From: Clonostachys chloroleuca
Lineage: Eukaryota > Ascomycota > Sordariomycetes > Hypocreales > Bionectriaceae
Reading direction: 5' to 3'
Assembly (NCBI GenBank): GCA_037952775.1
Contig: JBANAY010000003.1
Location: 496,001-560,000, forward strand
DNA length: 64,000 nt
Shown here: positions 24,309-34,481 of the stretch, in pieces
How positions within the stretch are numbered: the first letter of the stretch is position 1
How the letters are laid out: each line of letters opens with the position of its first letter
The notes under the pieces: model-generated
What the model saw: the letters and a program-made list of their open reading frames with translations, nothing else
The model's database searches: none
What the model was told of the DNA's origin: nothing
Program-made: the position numbers and the translations under genes

Positions 24309-25814
24309 ATGGAAAACTTCTCAGCTTCAAAGCTATTCGGGTTAGCTCTATTCGCATCTCTTAGCTACCTGCCCTCTCAAGTCCAAGGCCAAGCTGCTCC
24401 AGTTGCACTGCTCAATACCATCTACAACTCCTCTTTCGCTCTCACTCCCGAGCAGATTTCCGCCGCAAACCTGTCCGACGATCTCGTCTTTAGAGTCAAC
24501 ACGGTAATAAACGCCGACCGATCCGGTTTGGCCAACGGAGGACCCAGAGAGGACGACTTCTACACACTCCCCGCGGTACACAACTCCTCCCAGTTGAAAC
24601 CTGGCGAGGTGCTCAAGATCCAAGAAGCGGCGGACACGTTCCCGTTTGCCATTTCCCCCGGGACAACCCTGAGCCGTATCCTATATACAAGCGAAACTCT
24701 AAACGGTACCGTTGTCCCAGCAAGCGCATATGTCCTCTGGCCCTTTGTATCTCGGAAATTCCCATCAGCGACCAATGGCTCGTTCGCCCCCGTTATCCTC
24801 TGGACGCACGGCACCTCGGGCTTCTTTGCCGATGCAGCCCCTTCTGCATATCGCTCTCTGCAGTACGGAGATATGATGCCATTTTGGCTCGCCCAGGCCG
24901 GCTACACAGTCGTAGCCCCTGATTACGCAGGTCTGGGAGTGGGTCAGTCCTGGGACGGCTCAGAGATCCCCCACCAATACTTTGTTGGGCCATCAGGTGC
25001 GCGCGACGCAATCTACAGTCTTCAGGCTGCTCGCACTGCGTTCAAGGGCCGCCTGGATGGGAAATTCGCCGTCATGGGACACAGCCAGGGCGGAGGCGTG
25101 GCATGGTCGACAGCCGAGTATGTAGGCCAGCTCCAGGACAAGGCCGGGTCCCTCGCCAAGGAACTCAGCGACACTATCAAAGGCTACGTGGGCACGGTCG
25201 CCCTGGCGCCCGTCACCAAGGCCTGGGAGGTCGGGACATTTGCTACCATCATGGCCGGCATGCGTCTGGGCAGCATCTTCCCTGATTTCTCGCTCGATCA
25301 GTGGTTCACCCCGGCCGCCATCGCGAGAATTGACCTGATACGGGAGATCCAGGGAAGTGCCGCCGTCGCACAGCAGCTATTCCTCAACTCCCCTGCTAGC
25401 GATTTCCTGAAGCCTGGGTGGTACAACGGGTCGTACCACGCACGCGCATTCGAGGGATTGGGGAATGCCGGGGGGAGGGATTTTGCTGGTCCGTTAATGG
25501 TCGTTCAGGGGACTCAGGACGTTTTTATCTCCCATGATATTACCTCAGCCAGCGTCGAAGCGACCTGCCAGGTCAACCCAGACAACCACTTTACCTACGT
25601 GGTCGTGGATGGGTACGGCCACACGCCGCTTGTCGGAGCTACTCGACTGACCTACATTCAGTGGCTGGAGGATCGATTCAGCGGCAAGGAAGCCCAGAGC
25701 GGCTGTTCCCAGGTTGACCTGGAGGGCGTTGAAGGATCAGCGCAAGCTGGGAACTCGTTCCCTCAGTGGACCTCAGGACTGGAGCACTCCTACCTAAACG
25801 TTGGCTCTGTCTAA
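24309..25814 (+). CDS. Secreted lipase / alpha-beta hydrolase
   Basis: Single exon, 501 residues from the ATG at 24309. An upstream in-frame ATG at 24261 would bury the signal peptide, so the second is preferred. The signal peptide ends around VQGQ (residue 27). The catalytic elbow is GHSQGGG, the acid probably lies in GTQDVFIS and the His in GYGHTPL. The oxyanion region is ILWTHGTSG. This arrangement is the secretory lipase/alpha-beta hydrolase group found in yeasts and filamentous fungi. Several N-x-S/T sites agree with secretion. Likely role is extracellular hydrolysis of lipids or other esters. Its start faces that of the Zn2Cys6 gene across 861 bases, so local control is possible but unproven. 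Confidence 0.85.
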   Translation: MENFSASKLFGLALFASLSYLPSQVQGQAAPVALLNTIYNSSFALTPEQISAANLSDDLVFRVNTVINADRSGLANGGPREDDFYTLPAVHNSSQLKPGEVLKIQEAADTFPFAISPGTTLSRILYTSETLNGTVVPASAYVLWPFVSRKFPSATNGSFAPVILWTHGTSGFFADAAPSAYRSLQYGDMMPFWLAQAGYTVVAPDYAGLGVGQSWDGSEIPHQYFVGPSGARDAIYSLQAARTAFKGRLDGKFAVMGHSQGGGVAWSTAEYVGQLQDKAGSLAKELSDTIKGYVGTVALAPVTKAWEVGTFATIMAGMRLGSIFPDFSLDQWFTPAAIARIDLIREIQGSAAVAQQLFLNSPASDFLKPGWYNGSYHARAFEGLGNAGGRDFAGPLMVVQGTQDVFISHDITSASVEATCQVNPDNHFTYVVVDGYGHTPLVGATRLTYIQWLEDRFSGKEAQSGCSQVDLEGVEGSAQAGNSFPQWTSGLEHSYLNVGSV

Positions 25815-27144
25815 CTTGGCCTGCCCTTGCTTCTGGCAGCTTCGAGAGTGGGGAAGCATTCGTAATCCCAATTACTCGCTGCAAGTATGAGATGCGCGTT
25901 AGCTGTCTGAGATTTTTCCTTTTTCTTCGGAGGCACTCTCGCCGTGTGGCAGGATATGGTTATGATAATCAACGGTCTAGAATATGCAGGTGGAATCACA
26001 GTGATAGTCGGCTTTCTGATATTGTCAAAGCATGGCGCTTGAGCCATATTGATGTCTGCGCTTTCGGACCAGGCGCCCCATTGTAAGATGTAAAAACAAG
26101 ATTATTCGGCAGATGAATAAAATTGCGCGAGCCACCCCTGTGTCTTGTCGATCTCATTTCTTTGCATTCATGACCCTGCGAGCCTGGGGAGGATTAGAGC
26201 GATGTTTACTCGATGGCGTCAATTGACTAAGTGTGTAGGATGGCGCTCGTCATCATCCTTCTTTGCTCCGGCCTGCCCATGCCCGTTCTTGGGATTGAAG
26301 CTGAAGCGAACGCCGAGATGCAAAACCGGTGTAACACTGGGAATGTGGATTCGGAGACCGCGGAAAGCTGCCCTAGACTTGTCCATCACCGATACTGAGG
26401 GCCCGTGAGATCATTATTGGTTGTGATATCGCGATATCCAGCCTCTTACTACAACGTGTGCACGTTGGCCCCTTGCATGCTTCGAGAGCTGCGCGCGAGC
26501 CAAACAAACCTCGTTGGGCGTATTCGTGAAACCGTCTCGCTGTAATTCTGAAACAGAACCTACATGTGGGCTGAGGTCTCGAAGGCATACCTCCGTCTGA
26601 AGGCACCATCGCCAAAGAATTTTATGAAATGGGGCCTTAAACATGTTTTTTGGCTGGACGCGCAATCGATGTCGATCGGCCCACATTGACGCGGCTTCAT
26701 CGTTGCCAGAACTCTCACAGTTGATGTTTGACAGGAACCCCTTATTCAGGTGGGCTCAACCTCTAGGAGTGGTGCCGGAGCCGCTGATTCGCTGCGGACC
26801 AGTTGCGAGTGTTTCAAGCCCCAGGCCTCCTGAAATTTAGTCCCAAACCGCTTCACGGAGCTTTCGCGACCGAAGGGGAACAAACATCTCTAGCCCTGGT
26901 CCGTTGTCTGGAGATGGTGGAGCGGTTCGGACCCGGCGCCAAAAGCCAAGCCGGGATAAGCACTTCGTTTGGCCAAGCTTTAGGGGTTCTTGATCTGTGT
27001 ATAAAGATCGGAGTCTTGGCTTTGATCTTGGACTTGGCTTCACTCTCATCCTCATCACACTCTCTTTGTTTCGCAAGTCGAACATTCACTTTCCACTCAC
27101 CTTCTTTCTTTTCACCAACTTCGATAGACTCGAACACCGTCATC
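25815..27144. other. Intergenic, 1.3 kb
   Basis: No gene supported. It holds a 14-base perfect palindrome GATATCGCGATATC at 26425-26438 and, at the end, the TATA box and CT-rich leader of the repeat-protein gene. Confidence 0.4.
27000..27006 (+). promoter_or_regulatory. Putative TATA box of repeat-protein gene
   Basis: TATAAAG, 145 bases before the ATG at 27145 and followed by a CT-rich leader. Confidence 0.45.
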
Positions 27145-28146
27145 ATGGGCCGGACCCAAGCTTACCTTATTGCTCTGCTCTTTGCCTCGGGCAGCTGGGC
27201 TGCCCCCCAAGGAAAGAGAGCTGTCGACAAATACGAGAACGATGACGACCAACCCTTTGACGTTCCTTCAGGCTCATTTGCCTTCCCCAGCGGAGGAGAC
27301 TGGCCTACTCCCACTGGCGGTTTCCCCGGCGGCGGTGACTGGCCAACCCCTACCGGTGGTTTCCCCGGAGGTGGCATCCCAACTCCTGGCTTCCCCGGTG
27401 GTGGGGAGGGCGGTGACTGGCCTACTCCCTCTGGCTTCCCCGGCGGTCATTTCCCAAGTGGCTCTGGATTCCCCGGTGGTGGTGACTTCCCTACCCCTAC
27501 TGGTGGATTCGGTAGCTTCCCAACTGGCGGCTCCGACGACTCTGAGGACTACTCCCGCCGTCAGGAGGATGACTACGAGGGCGGTGATGAGGGCGAGTTC
27601 CCTACCCCCTCCGGCGGTTTCGGTGGCGAGCGTCCTACCGGCACTGGCGGCTTCGGCGGCAGCCGTCCTACTCGCACTCCTGGCCACGGCCACCACAGTG
27701 GACGTCCTACTGGTACTCCCACTGGTGGCTTCGGCGGTAGCTTCCCTACTGGCTCCCCTGATGACAGCGAATCCAGCGGCAACAACGCTGGTGACGACGA
27801 GTCTGGCGAGTGGCCTACCCCTACCGGCGACTTCGGTGGTGAGCGTCCTACCGGCACTGGCAGCTTCGGCGGCAGCCGTCCTACTCGCACTCCTGGTCAC
27901 GGTCACCACAGCGGACGTCCTACTGGTACTCCCACTGGCGGCTTCGGCGGCGGCCGTCCCACCGGCACTCCCGGCGCTGGCCACGGTGGCGATGACGATG
28001 GTGAGCGCCCTACTGGCACTTTCGGCGGCGACTGGCCCACTGGTACTCCTGAGGGCGGCGATGGCAGCTTCCCTACCGAGGCTCCCACCGGCGGCTCCGG
28101 CGACGACTTCACGAGCGGCTTCGTCACCCTCACCCGCACTGCTTAG
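27145..28146 (+). CDS. Secreted Gly/Pro-rich repeat protein
   Basis: Single exon, 333 residues. The signal peptide ends ASGSWAA; a dibasic KR follows a few residues later (QGKRAV), a possible kexin site. The rest is low-complexity sequence built from GGF-PGGG, DWPTPTGG and RPTGTP units with patches of Asp/Glu and one His-rich motif (PGHGHHSGRP). Two long copies of the block from GERPTGTG through TPTGGFGG lie 71 residues apart. No membrane anchor or GPI signal is evident (C-terminus TLTRTA). Codons are periodic, so the other frames are also open. Likely a secreted or cell-wall-associated structural protein; function unknown. The start is chosen because the signal peptide begins there; the frame stays open upstream. 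Confidence 0.75.
   Translation: MGRTQAYLIALLFASGSWAAPQGKRAVDKYENDDDQPFDVPSGSFAFPSGGDWPTPTGGFPGGGDWPTPTGGFPGGGIPTPGFPGGGEGGDWPTPSGFPGGHFPSGSGFPGGGDFPTPTGGFGSFPTGGSDDSEDYSRRQEDDYEGGDEGEFPTPSGGFGGERPTGTGGFGGSRPTRTPGHGHHSGRPTGTPTGGFGGSFPTGSPDDSESSGNNAGDDESGEWPTPTGDFGGERPTGTGSFGGSRPTRTPGHGHHSGRPTGTPTGGFGGGRPTGTPGAGHGGDDDGERPTGTFGGDWPTGTPEGGDGSFPTEAPTGGSGDDFTSGFVTLTRTA
27601..27953 (+). repeat. Intragenic tandem duplication in repeat protein
   Basis: Two near-identical copies of about 140 bases (about 27601-27740 and 27814-27953), offset by 213 bases (71 codons). They differ mainly at third positions, showing selection or slow divergence with the frame kept. Confidence 0.7.
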
Positions 28147-28575
28147 AGTAATCACCAGGCACGTTGGCAGTCAGTACCGGTGAACACTCTGCCAGTGAAA
28201 AGTTTCTTTCTGGATTACCGACTGTCCCTTCTTTCATTCAGAGGCATTCGTTGAAATACGGAGGATCGAGGATCTCGGGATATGGATTTGGTGTCTTTTA
28301 ATACTGTGGTTGAGAGAGAGCTTGCTTCGATGGGGCACCGGAGTGTGTTTGATCGGGCAAGGTGTATCTTCGACATTTTGTTTCCTTATGTAGAAGAAAA
28401 TCTGTTTTGATAGATCAATATGAACCCAAGACAGGCCTACACACACTTCGATATGCGCATTGACACTTGTGAATACTTGATTGAGAGTGTTTGTTTAGGA
28501 TTCTATGGGGGCGTGTATAATATATTGATTGACTACCTCAAGCAAAATATCTACAACCCCTTGTTCAGTTTTACT
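28147..28575. other. Convergent intergenic region
   Basis: 429 bases between the 3' ends of the repeat-protein gene and the arabinofuranosidase gene. AT-rich; no gene seen; shared terminator region. Confidence 0.45.
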
Positions 28576-30137
28576 TTAAGCGAAACTGCTGCTAATCACC
28601 CAGCTAACGTCGTCATTGAACAATGTGGCACTATCCCACGTGTGGACACCACCGTTGCTTGCGATGTAGCCTGCGTTGCTGTAGTGGCGGATATACCGAG
28701 TCGGGTAGTTCCAGGATCGTATCGAGCTGCCCTGCCCGCTGATACCGCTCTGTGGGCAGAAGGTGGCATCTTCTTTGAACTGTTTCGAGTTGTCGTTGGC
28801 GTTGACGTAAAGGGTGAAGTCGGAGTGGCGGATGTAGCTGCCGGGGGTGTCGACTGACTCAAACGAGAAGCAGGCGCTGTTTCCTAGGCCCGCACGGACT
28901 GTCCAGCTGGCCTGTTGTTTCAGAGTTGTTGCGCTGGAAGATGTGACAACTTGAGTGTTGACGGCGGTGCCGGTATGAGCAAGGTATCGTGTGTTGCTTG
29001 AGGAGGTGGTGGCGCGCAAGGAGATGGAGCTTCCGGCAGTCAGGGCAGTGCCGCTTGTCAAAGAGGTCGTGGCGTACTTGGCAGCGACAATGTTCGCCTG
29101 GACGGAGTTCTCAGTAGCATCTGAGGGATAGCCCGAGGTCATCACGCCCTCGTACCAGGTGCCTTGGGCGCTCACACTGTTGTCACCGCCAATTCCGAGG
29201 ATGATGGCGCCTTCTTTGCTCATGGGGTTGTAGCCGGAGGCAGTTGGTCGGATGCCGCTGTAGTACGTGGATAGTGATCCGGACGCAGCGTTGCCGCCAC
29301 GGAGTGCCCACAGGTTCGGTCCTCCCTTGACCACAGCGGTGAAGAATCTCGAGGTGATGGATGGGTCACCAGAGTTATAACCTGATGATACACCTGAGAA
29401 CAAGCCGTTTTCCAAATCAGCCATGAGCCATGGGCCGTTGCCGGAGCCGGAGCCCCAAGCCGTGCTTGTTCCAACTAATAAGCGTTAGCATTATCATAGT
29501 AGTGAAGAGCAGGGGGAAAACATACAATAGATTGCTTCCATGTGCCCATTCCCAGTGTCTTTACTGCTGGTCTCGGCATTGCCATAGTCGAAGCAGCACC
29601 CGGAGTTGTAGTGTGTGCCGTCCAAGACAGAGTACATACCCTCGGCGGCATCCCCGGTGGCAATGCCATTGGCGTTGTTGTTCCTGTACCCGGTTCCGGG
29701 AGAAACGAAAACGCCATATGCTTTCTGGCCGTTGAGAGTGACGGGTGCGCCAGTGGCACTGGCGAGGTTGTCATAGCCATTGGCCTCTGGGCCCTGGAAG
29801 CCTCCGGGGGCGCCTGGGTCAGATGATTGCCGCGACCGGATTGATCATAGATGATGGTGATCAGGCAAGTGGTCCCAGAACAGAAACTGTCTTGAGTAGC
29901 AGCGTTAGCGACTCCTCCAGCGGACAGAGGTGCAATATTAGTTGTAGTGCTGTCGGAGCCCCGTTTCACTTGGTAGAGGGCGCCGGTATAAGAACTATAC
30001 AGGGCACGGGTAGTGCTATGTGCTGCCACGCATGGCGTGCCACCAGAGGCGTAGATATCACATGGTCCGGCGGCAACAAGCGGGACGACGCCTGCGGCAA
30101 TGAGGCCAAGCGCGATGTTGGAGGATAGCGAGGGCAT
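28576..30137 (-). pseudogene. abfB: GH54 alpha-L-arabinofuranosidase B, one-base frameshift
   Basis: Reads as Aspergillus-type arabinofuranosidase B: signal peptide ending VVPLVAA, then GPCDIYASGGTPCVAAHSTT, ITIIYDQSGRGNHLTQAPP, the catalytic region GHMEAIY and a C-terminal CBM42 arabinose-binding domain (FNDDVSW end). The enzyme removes arabinose side chains from arabinoxylan and arabinan outside the cell. A 51-nt intron (29475-29525) is phase-correct. But the frame from the ATG runs only to about 29811; the following 90 codons, including CCFDYGNAE and the intron, lie one frame away with no stop. The break is at the G run near 29803-29812, where one base is missing relative to the expected GGF codons. 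The intact coding on both sides means a very recent break or a sequencing error, so the gene may in fact be functional. Confidence 0.85.
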
Positions 30138-30207
30138 GTTGAAAGGACGATAGATTTTCACGGGACTGTTTGGATAAGCACTCAACGTTGCTATACCGGG
30201 AATTGCT

Positions 30208-30215
30208 CTTATATA
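30208..30215 (-). promoter_or_regulatory. Putative TATA box of abfB
   Basis: TATATAAG on the minus strand, about 71 bases before the ATG. Confidence 0.4.
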
Positions 30216-30265
30216 TAATTCTACATGACTTCTGATCTCTTCTGATATATTCTTGTTGCTGTAGT

Positions 30266-30473
30266 GGCTAATGTTAATGGATATTTCCATAAGATGCGAT
30301 TGGTACGGATCAGTTATATATGAAGAATTCCACCGAACTACCGACTGGATGCCGTATTTGCCGGGCTGCCCCAATGGTGTTGCAGAATGGGGTATCATGA
30401 AATGCATCAGGAAATATAGCCGAGGGATCACGAGTCCCGTCATCGCTTAGCGTCGCTCTCGGACGCTTAGCCT
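30266..30473. promoter_or_regulatory. Two GGCTAA motifs upstream of abfB
   Basis: GGCTAA occurs on the plus strand at 30266-30271 and on the minus strand at 30468-30473, about 130 and 330 bases before the arabinofuranosidase ATG. GGCTAA(A/R) is the known binding site of the xylanolytic activator XlnR in aspergilli. Functional binding is inferred only from the motif and its position. Confidence 0.35.
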
Positions 30474-33412
30474 CCGCATTGTGATCTGTATTGGGCTGTT
30501 GGAGCTGGATAAATGCACTCTCTGATCAATAATAAGCCGATTTAGAAGCATTCCATTCAACATTAATCTATGAGAGTAAAGTGTGAGAGGGTGGAGGAGA
30601 TGTCGTACTCAATTATGTCATTGGTGGGATGGAGGCCGTATGTCATCGCGTATGCGGTAGATCCGGATCAACACGGCAAGCCTGAGTGTCATCAGCTCGT
30701 ACCGGGAGCTTGATCGACATTCTGATTGAAGCGGTTGGATTGGGGAAGCTTAGTCTGGCCAACAACTGCCCTGACTAGCTTAATCGACTTGCCTAATATG
30801 ATACTCTCCTGAAAATCTCGGCAAACAATATCCATACTCAATTGCTGATTAGTGTGATTCGGCGACATCGTTTCATTTGGGTATTTCGGTAGAGAACATA
30901 GCAAGAGAGGAGGTATCTATATGAGAAGTAACATGGAAGGAAAGATTCTGACGCATCCGCTACGAACAGATGGTCTAGCGCTGATCTCGTGAGTAACCTG
31001 GAGAGGTAATGGGGATATATAGGCCTGAAAAAGGGACTCATTACTATGTGTGGACTGGCACATTTCCTAGGATTGTGTACACGCACAAATCCAACCCCCA
31101 ATCCCATAGCTATTGTGGATGGAATGTTGCTTGAAAATTGGTGCGGTTGTCAGATTACATTTTCAACTCTCAAATACATGGTGCGGTGGTGTGTTATCCT
31201 CAATACAATATACGACGGATTGGGCCATTCTTGAACATTCGGAAGAGTTGGCTCGGTTATAGGCTGGGTGGGTATGCCGTGATTCCAACCGTCATCGCTG
31301 TACTCGATGTAAGGTACAACTTCTCTAATATATCGTTGCTTGTTAAACCCCTCGATAACCTCACCAGTTACAATGTCTCCCGCCTCCGTGCGCGACCAGT
31401 AGAAGCTGTCAGTGGGGCTTACCAAAGTGCTATCGATCTGCCGGTAATTCTGTCTTCGCAATGCCTCTGACATATTATCTGATCTATCTGGCTGAGTTGA
31501 CGGCACAGGTCCTTGCGGGCCTTTAATGAACCCCCCAAAATCGATCTCCCCTTATTTCCACGCCGACAACCCGTCGCCCCATTGTGACAGCCCATAGCAT
31601 AGAGACTATACAGCCAAAGCAAGTGTTAGCAAATCGGGATCTGCCGTCCCACGTCACCGGCGGAACGATACGACGGTTTTGGCTCGGATAATGGGGGATT
31701 TCTGCTAGCTTCTGTCATTACTTGCCTCGACTCGCCTCTGATTTGCGCGTTTCGTTTTGACCGATTATGGTGCAAGGAGTAGCCAAGGTCGTCACCAGGT
31801 GAGGCCATGCCTGATGGATCTCAATTTGGTAACTAGCAGTGACTGCATACTGTAGCACCGGACAAAAGGTCCATTGATCTTGCTCATATTGATCTTGCTC
31901 ATTCGTAAGAACAACCATCCAAACTAAAGCTTGGGGTCGCGCTTCTGCCTCGGCAGAGTGATGCTAATCTTTAGGTAAGAGTTGCAAATAAATCCTAGGT
32001 TACGGACATTTCTATTCTTCCGTATTTTAGTTTAGTATATTTCCCTTACATACAGTTGCCTGCCAAGCGACCACAGAGACTCAGTCTGTGATCTATCAAT
32101 ATGCCTACGCCCTTGGGGACCGAATTCAGAAAATGAAATTAGCAGTGATTTGCCAGCCGCGCCTGTATTCAAGAAGATTTTCTAGAATGGAACAAGGGTA
32201 ATTGAGCAAGTGCTAACTTGAACTGGCTCTAGGTCGCGTGGCGGCAAGTTCTGCAACTATCCCACCTGCTAAGTCTTCTTAATAAGGCTGACTACTCAAC
32301 GACACGGAAGCGAGTGATGGTGCTATAAAAGAACTAGTGACAATACCTCGTGCGTAAAAATTGCCTGGTTCCGTTCAGAAGAAAGTTTCTCTATTGCCAG
32401 CTTTGGTGCCCCGGGTGTAATCAAGGGTCGAAGCATATCTCACTTGCAATTCAACCTCGTTGAAGCACTGGATGAGTTCTTCCCCAGACCCGGTCATGGT
32501 GTCATTCTGGTGTAAGATTGCGATAGTTCGCAACACATGATCTGTGTAGAGATGGAGGCGACGGCTGGTCGGGTGAATAGCCAGAATACATGACGCATTC
32601 TGTAACCTTGAAGCCACGAGCCAGCCAAAGTGACTGATGACATTTGCAGGCGTGCTGTTCAGACCACACTGTTGACCAATTCGCTTTTAATAATCCAAAG
32701 CTCAATAGCTGTTAGATCGCCATTGTGGTACGGCTAGAGGAAGACCACTAGGTTTTCCATACAATCACTAACCTTATGCTTCTGCTAGCCTGACGATTCA
32801 ATGACAGATTAACGCCACGTAAGGCTGATCTGGCATAAACTTTATAATATTGGAACTAAAGCTTCAGCCGCCAAGCCAAAGTCAGTAGCCTCCATCAAGC
32901 GCTGGTTCAACGACGTGCGGGGTTCAGCTCACATTCCAGCACAGAACGTCACGGGTGGTAAGATGATGTCCTCATCTCACATGCATTCAGTGTCTTAACA
33001 TGTAGAGCCTGACATCTTCCATTTCTGCTTTTACTTTGTGCCCAAACTCTCTCACCGGTAATCTCATATGCAAAATAGTGGTGCATGATGCAGAACTTTG
33101 ATTTGGAAAAAGTTGAGAGAAGTTTGCCACCCACATTTCATCGTCGAGTGAAGATATAGTAAAGCCTATGTGCTTTCATTCCGCCGAACATTTCATTCTA
33201 CCATATGATAGGGATTGATCTATCTACGTACTGTGAATCACTTCATTGGTGTGCCCCGGAGTCTCGACCGCTGATCGATGGATATGAGGCATGCTATGGC
33301 TGAGGATGAGTTTTCGAAAGTTTGAGGCGAATACAGGCCCATCGACACATTCAAACTTCGTCCTAATGAATTTTTTGTAAAGACGATAGAGAAAAATTAG
33401 AACACTCATGGG

Positions 33413-33420
33413 CTATATAA
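33413..33420 (+). promoter_or_regulatory. Putative TATA box of metalloprotease gene
   Basis: CTATATAA about 225 bases before the ATG at 33645. Confidence 0.35.
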
Positions 33421-33644
33421 GACACGCCTTGCGTCCCTTCTTATCCCTATCTTAACTGTTCATCCCAAGCTGTACTGAAGCAATCAGACCCAACTCTACA
33501 TCATTAAAATCTCCCATACCTACCACGGATCCAAACAAAGACACAGATTGGTGTGGGACTGTGAACGAACCTCGCCAAAGTTCATCGTCCAGACCATTAT
33601 CATCACATTCACCCCCAGAGGACAGAGAACTCATTCAGCCCATC

Positions 33645-34481
33645 ATGTCGAGCACTAGTCTCCCTTCGGATAAGAATCTGTCTCTCAGTGACCGGCGAAA
33701 TGTTGTCCTCAAACTCATTGGACAGTTGTTCCCTGGCAAAAGCCTTGAAGTCCTTGACCCACAAACGGTTCTCAAGACCTACAAAAAACCTTCCGCCACT
33801 AACAGCACTACGGGCAACGGCAATCTCCAAGGCCAATATACCTGCGTGACTGAGAAGTTTGACACCGGCTCCGTGGCCTCGATCTTGGTTGGAATGCTCA
33901 ACGAGATCCCACGCTGGAAGTACGGAAGTGTTGTCAACTTTGCCACTTATGCCAACGGCTATCCCAACCCAGACGATGCCAAGTATGCGGCCGTCAGCTT
34001 GTGGGAGGCGGCGGAACAGTGGAACAGCTACAACTTGGGCGTGACCTTCAAATGGGTGAACAACCTCAAGCAAGCTACCTTTGTCCTTGAATATGGTGGT
34101 AAGAAGGACCGCGTTATGGCATCGGCCTTTTTCCCCAACAACCAGCCGTTGAACACCATGTCTGTCTACAGCTACTCTTTCACGGACAAGGAAAGCCATG
34201 AGACGCTCAAGAACACCTTTCTGCATGAACTTGGCCATACCCTGGGCCTGCGCCACGAGTTCGCCTTAGACCCAGACCGTTTTGAGGGAGGGGCAGAGGT
34301 CTACGGAACACGAAACGACCACTCAGTGATGAGTTACACCTTGCCTCCGCAGGTGCAGAAGAGTGATATTGAAGATATCAAGTCGTTCTACAAGCTCCCA
34401 GCGGATGTTACGCTGCCAGTAGATAAGAAGACCTCTTCCGCGCAGAGGACAATGATCATCAAGGATTATATTCCCGCTTGA
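33645..34481 (+). CDS. Metzincin-type zinc metalloprotease, no signal peptide
   Basis: Single exon, 278 residues. The zinc-binding motif HELGHTLGLRHE fits HExxHxxGxxH, and a Met-turn SVMSY follows about 35 residues later, the two hallmarks of metzincins (matrixin/astacin-like, M10/M12). Upstream lie a strand-rich segment (FKWVNNLKQATFVLEYGG) and an edge-strand-like region before the helix. The residues before the domain form a short leader-like region with a predicted propeptide but no hydrophobic signal sequence. The frame is open upstream from a GTG at 33561, yet no upstream ATG or signal peptide appears. It is therefore predicted intracellular, or secreted by an unusual route. Proteolysis is expected from the motifs; substrate unknown. 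Confidence 0.8.
   Translation: MSSTSLPSDKNLSLSDRRNVVLKLIGQLFPGKSLEVLDPQTVLKTYKKPSATNSTTGNGNLQGQYTCVTEKFDTGSVASILVGMLNEIPRWKYGSVVNFATYANGYPNPDDAKYAAVSLWEAAEQWNSYNLGVTFKWVNNLKQATFVLEYGGKKDRVMASAFFPNNQPLNTMSVYSYSFTDKESHETLKNTFLHELGHTLGLRHEFALDPDRFEGGAEVYGTRNDHSVMSYTLPPQVQKSDIEDIKSFYKLPADVTLPVDKKTSSAQRTMIIKDYIPA

Larger units (their letters stand above)
30138..33644. other. Gene-poor stretch, 3.5 kb
   Basis: The first 350 bases are abfB promoter. Beyond that no gene is supported. Minus-strand open frames at 31150-31506 and 32375-32617 look slightly protein-like but have no start, intron or domain I can defend; they may be gene remnants. Confidence 0.35.

Noticed and set aside
26425..26438. Perfect palindrome GATATCGCGATATC as an operator
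   Set aside because: It is single copy, lies about 700 bases from the nearest start and has no known half-site; probably chance.
27145..28146. Repeat protein as a ribosomal peptide precursor (ustiloxin-like)
   Set aside because: Such precursors have many kexin sites separating identical short cores. Here only one KR and one RR occur, not between repeats, and no UstY-like genes are adjacent.
27274..28155. Long minus-strand open frame of 293 codons opposite the repeat protein, and a 337-codon third frame
   Set aside because: Both arise from the periodic GGN/CCN/ACN codons of the repeat gene. Only the plus-strand frame has a signal peptide and sensible composition.
29745..29880. Second intron as explanation for the frame change in abfB
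   Set aside because: Coding matches the family continuously on both sides of the G run, with no room for even a 40-base intron and no GT..AG pair.
31150..32617. Minus-strand fragments in the 31-32.6 kb gap as one multi-exon gene
   Set aside because: I could not join them with phase-consistent introns or recognise a family; perhaps remnants.
33609..34256. Minus-strand frame of 215 codons opposite the metalloprotease
   Set aside because: Shadow of a GC-biased coding gene whose plus frame carries the HExxHxxGxxH motif.
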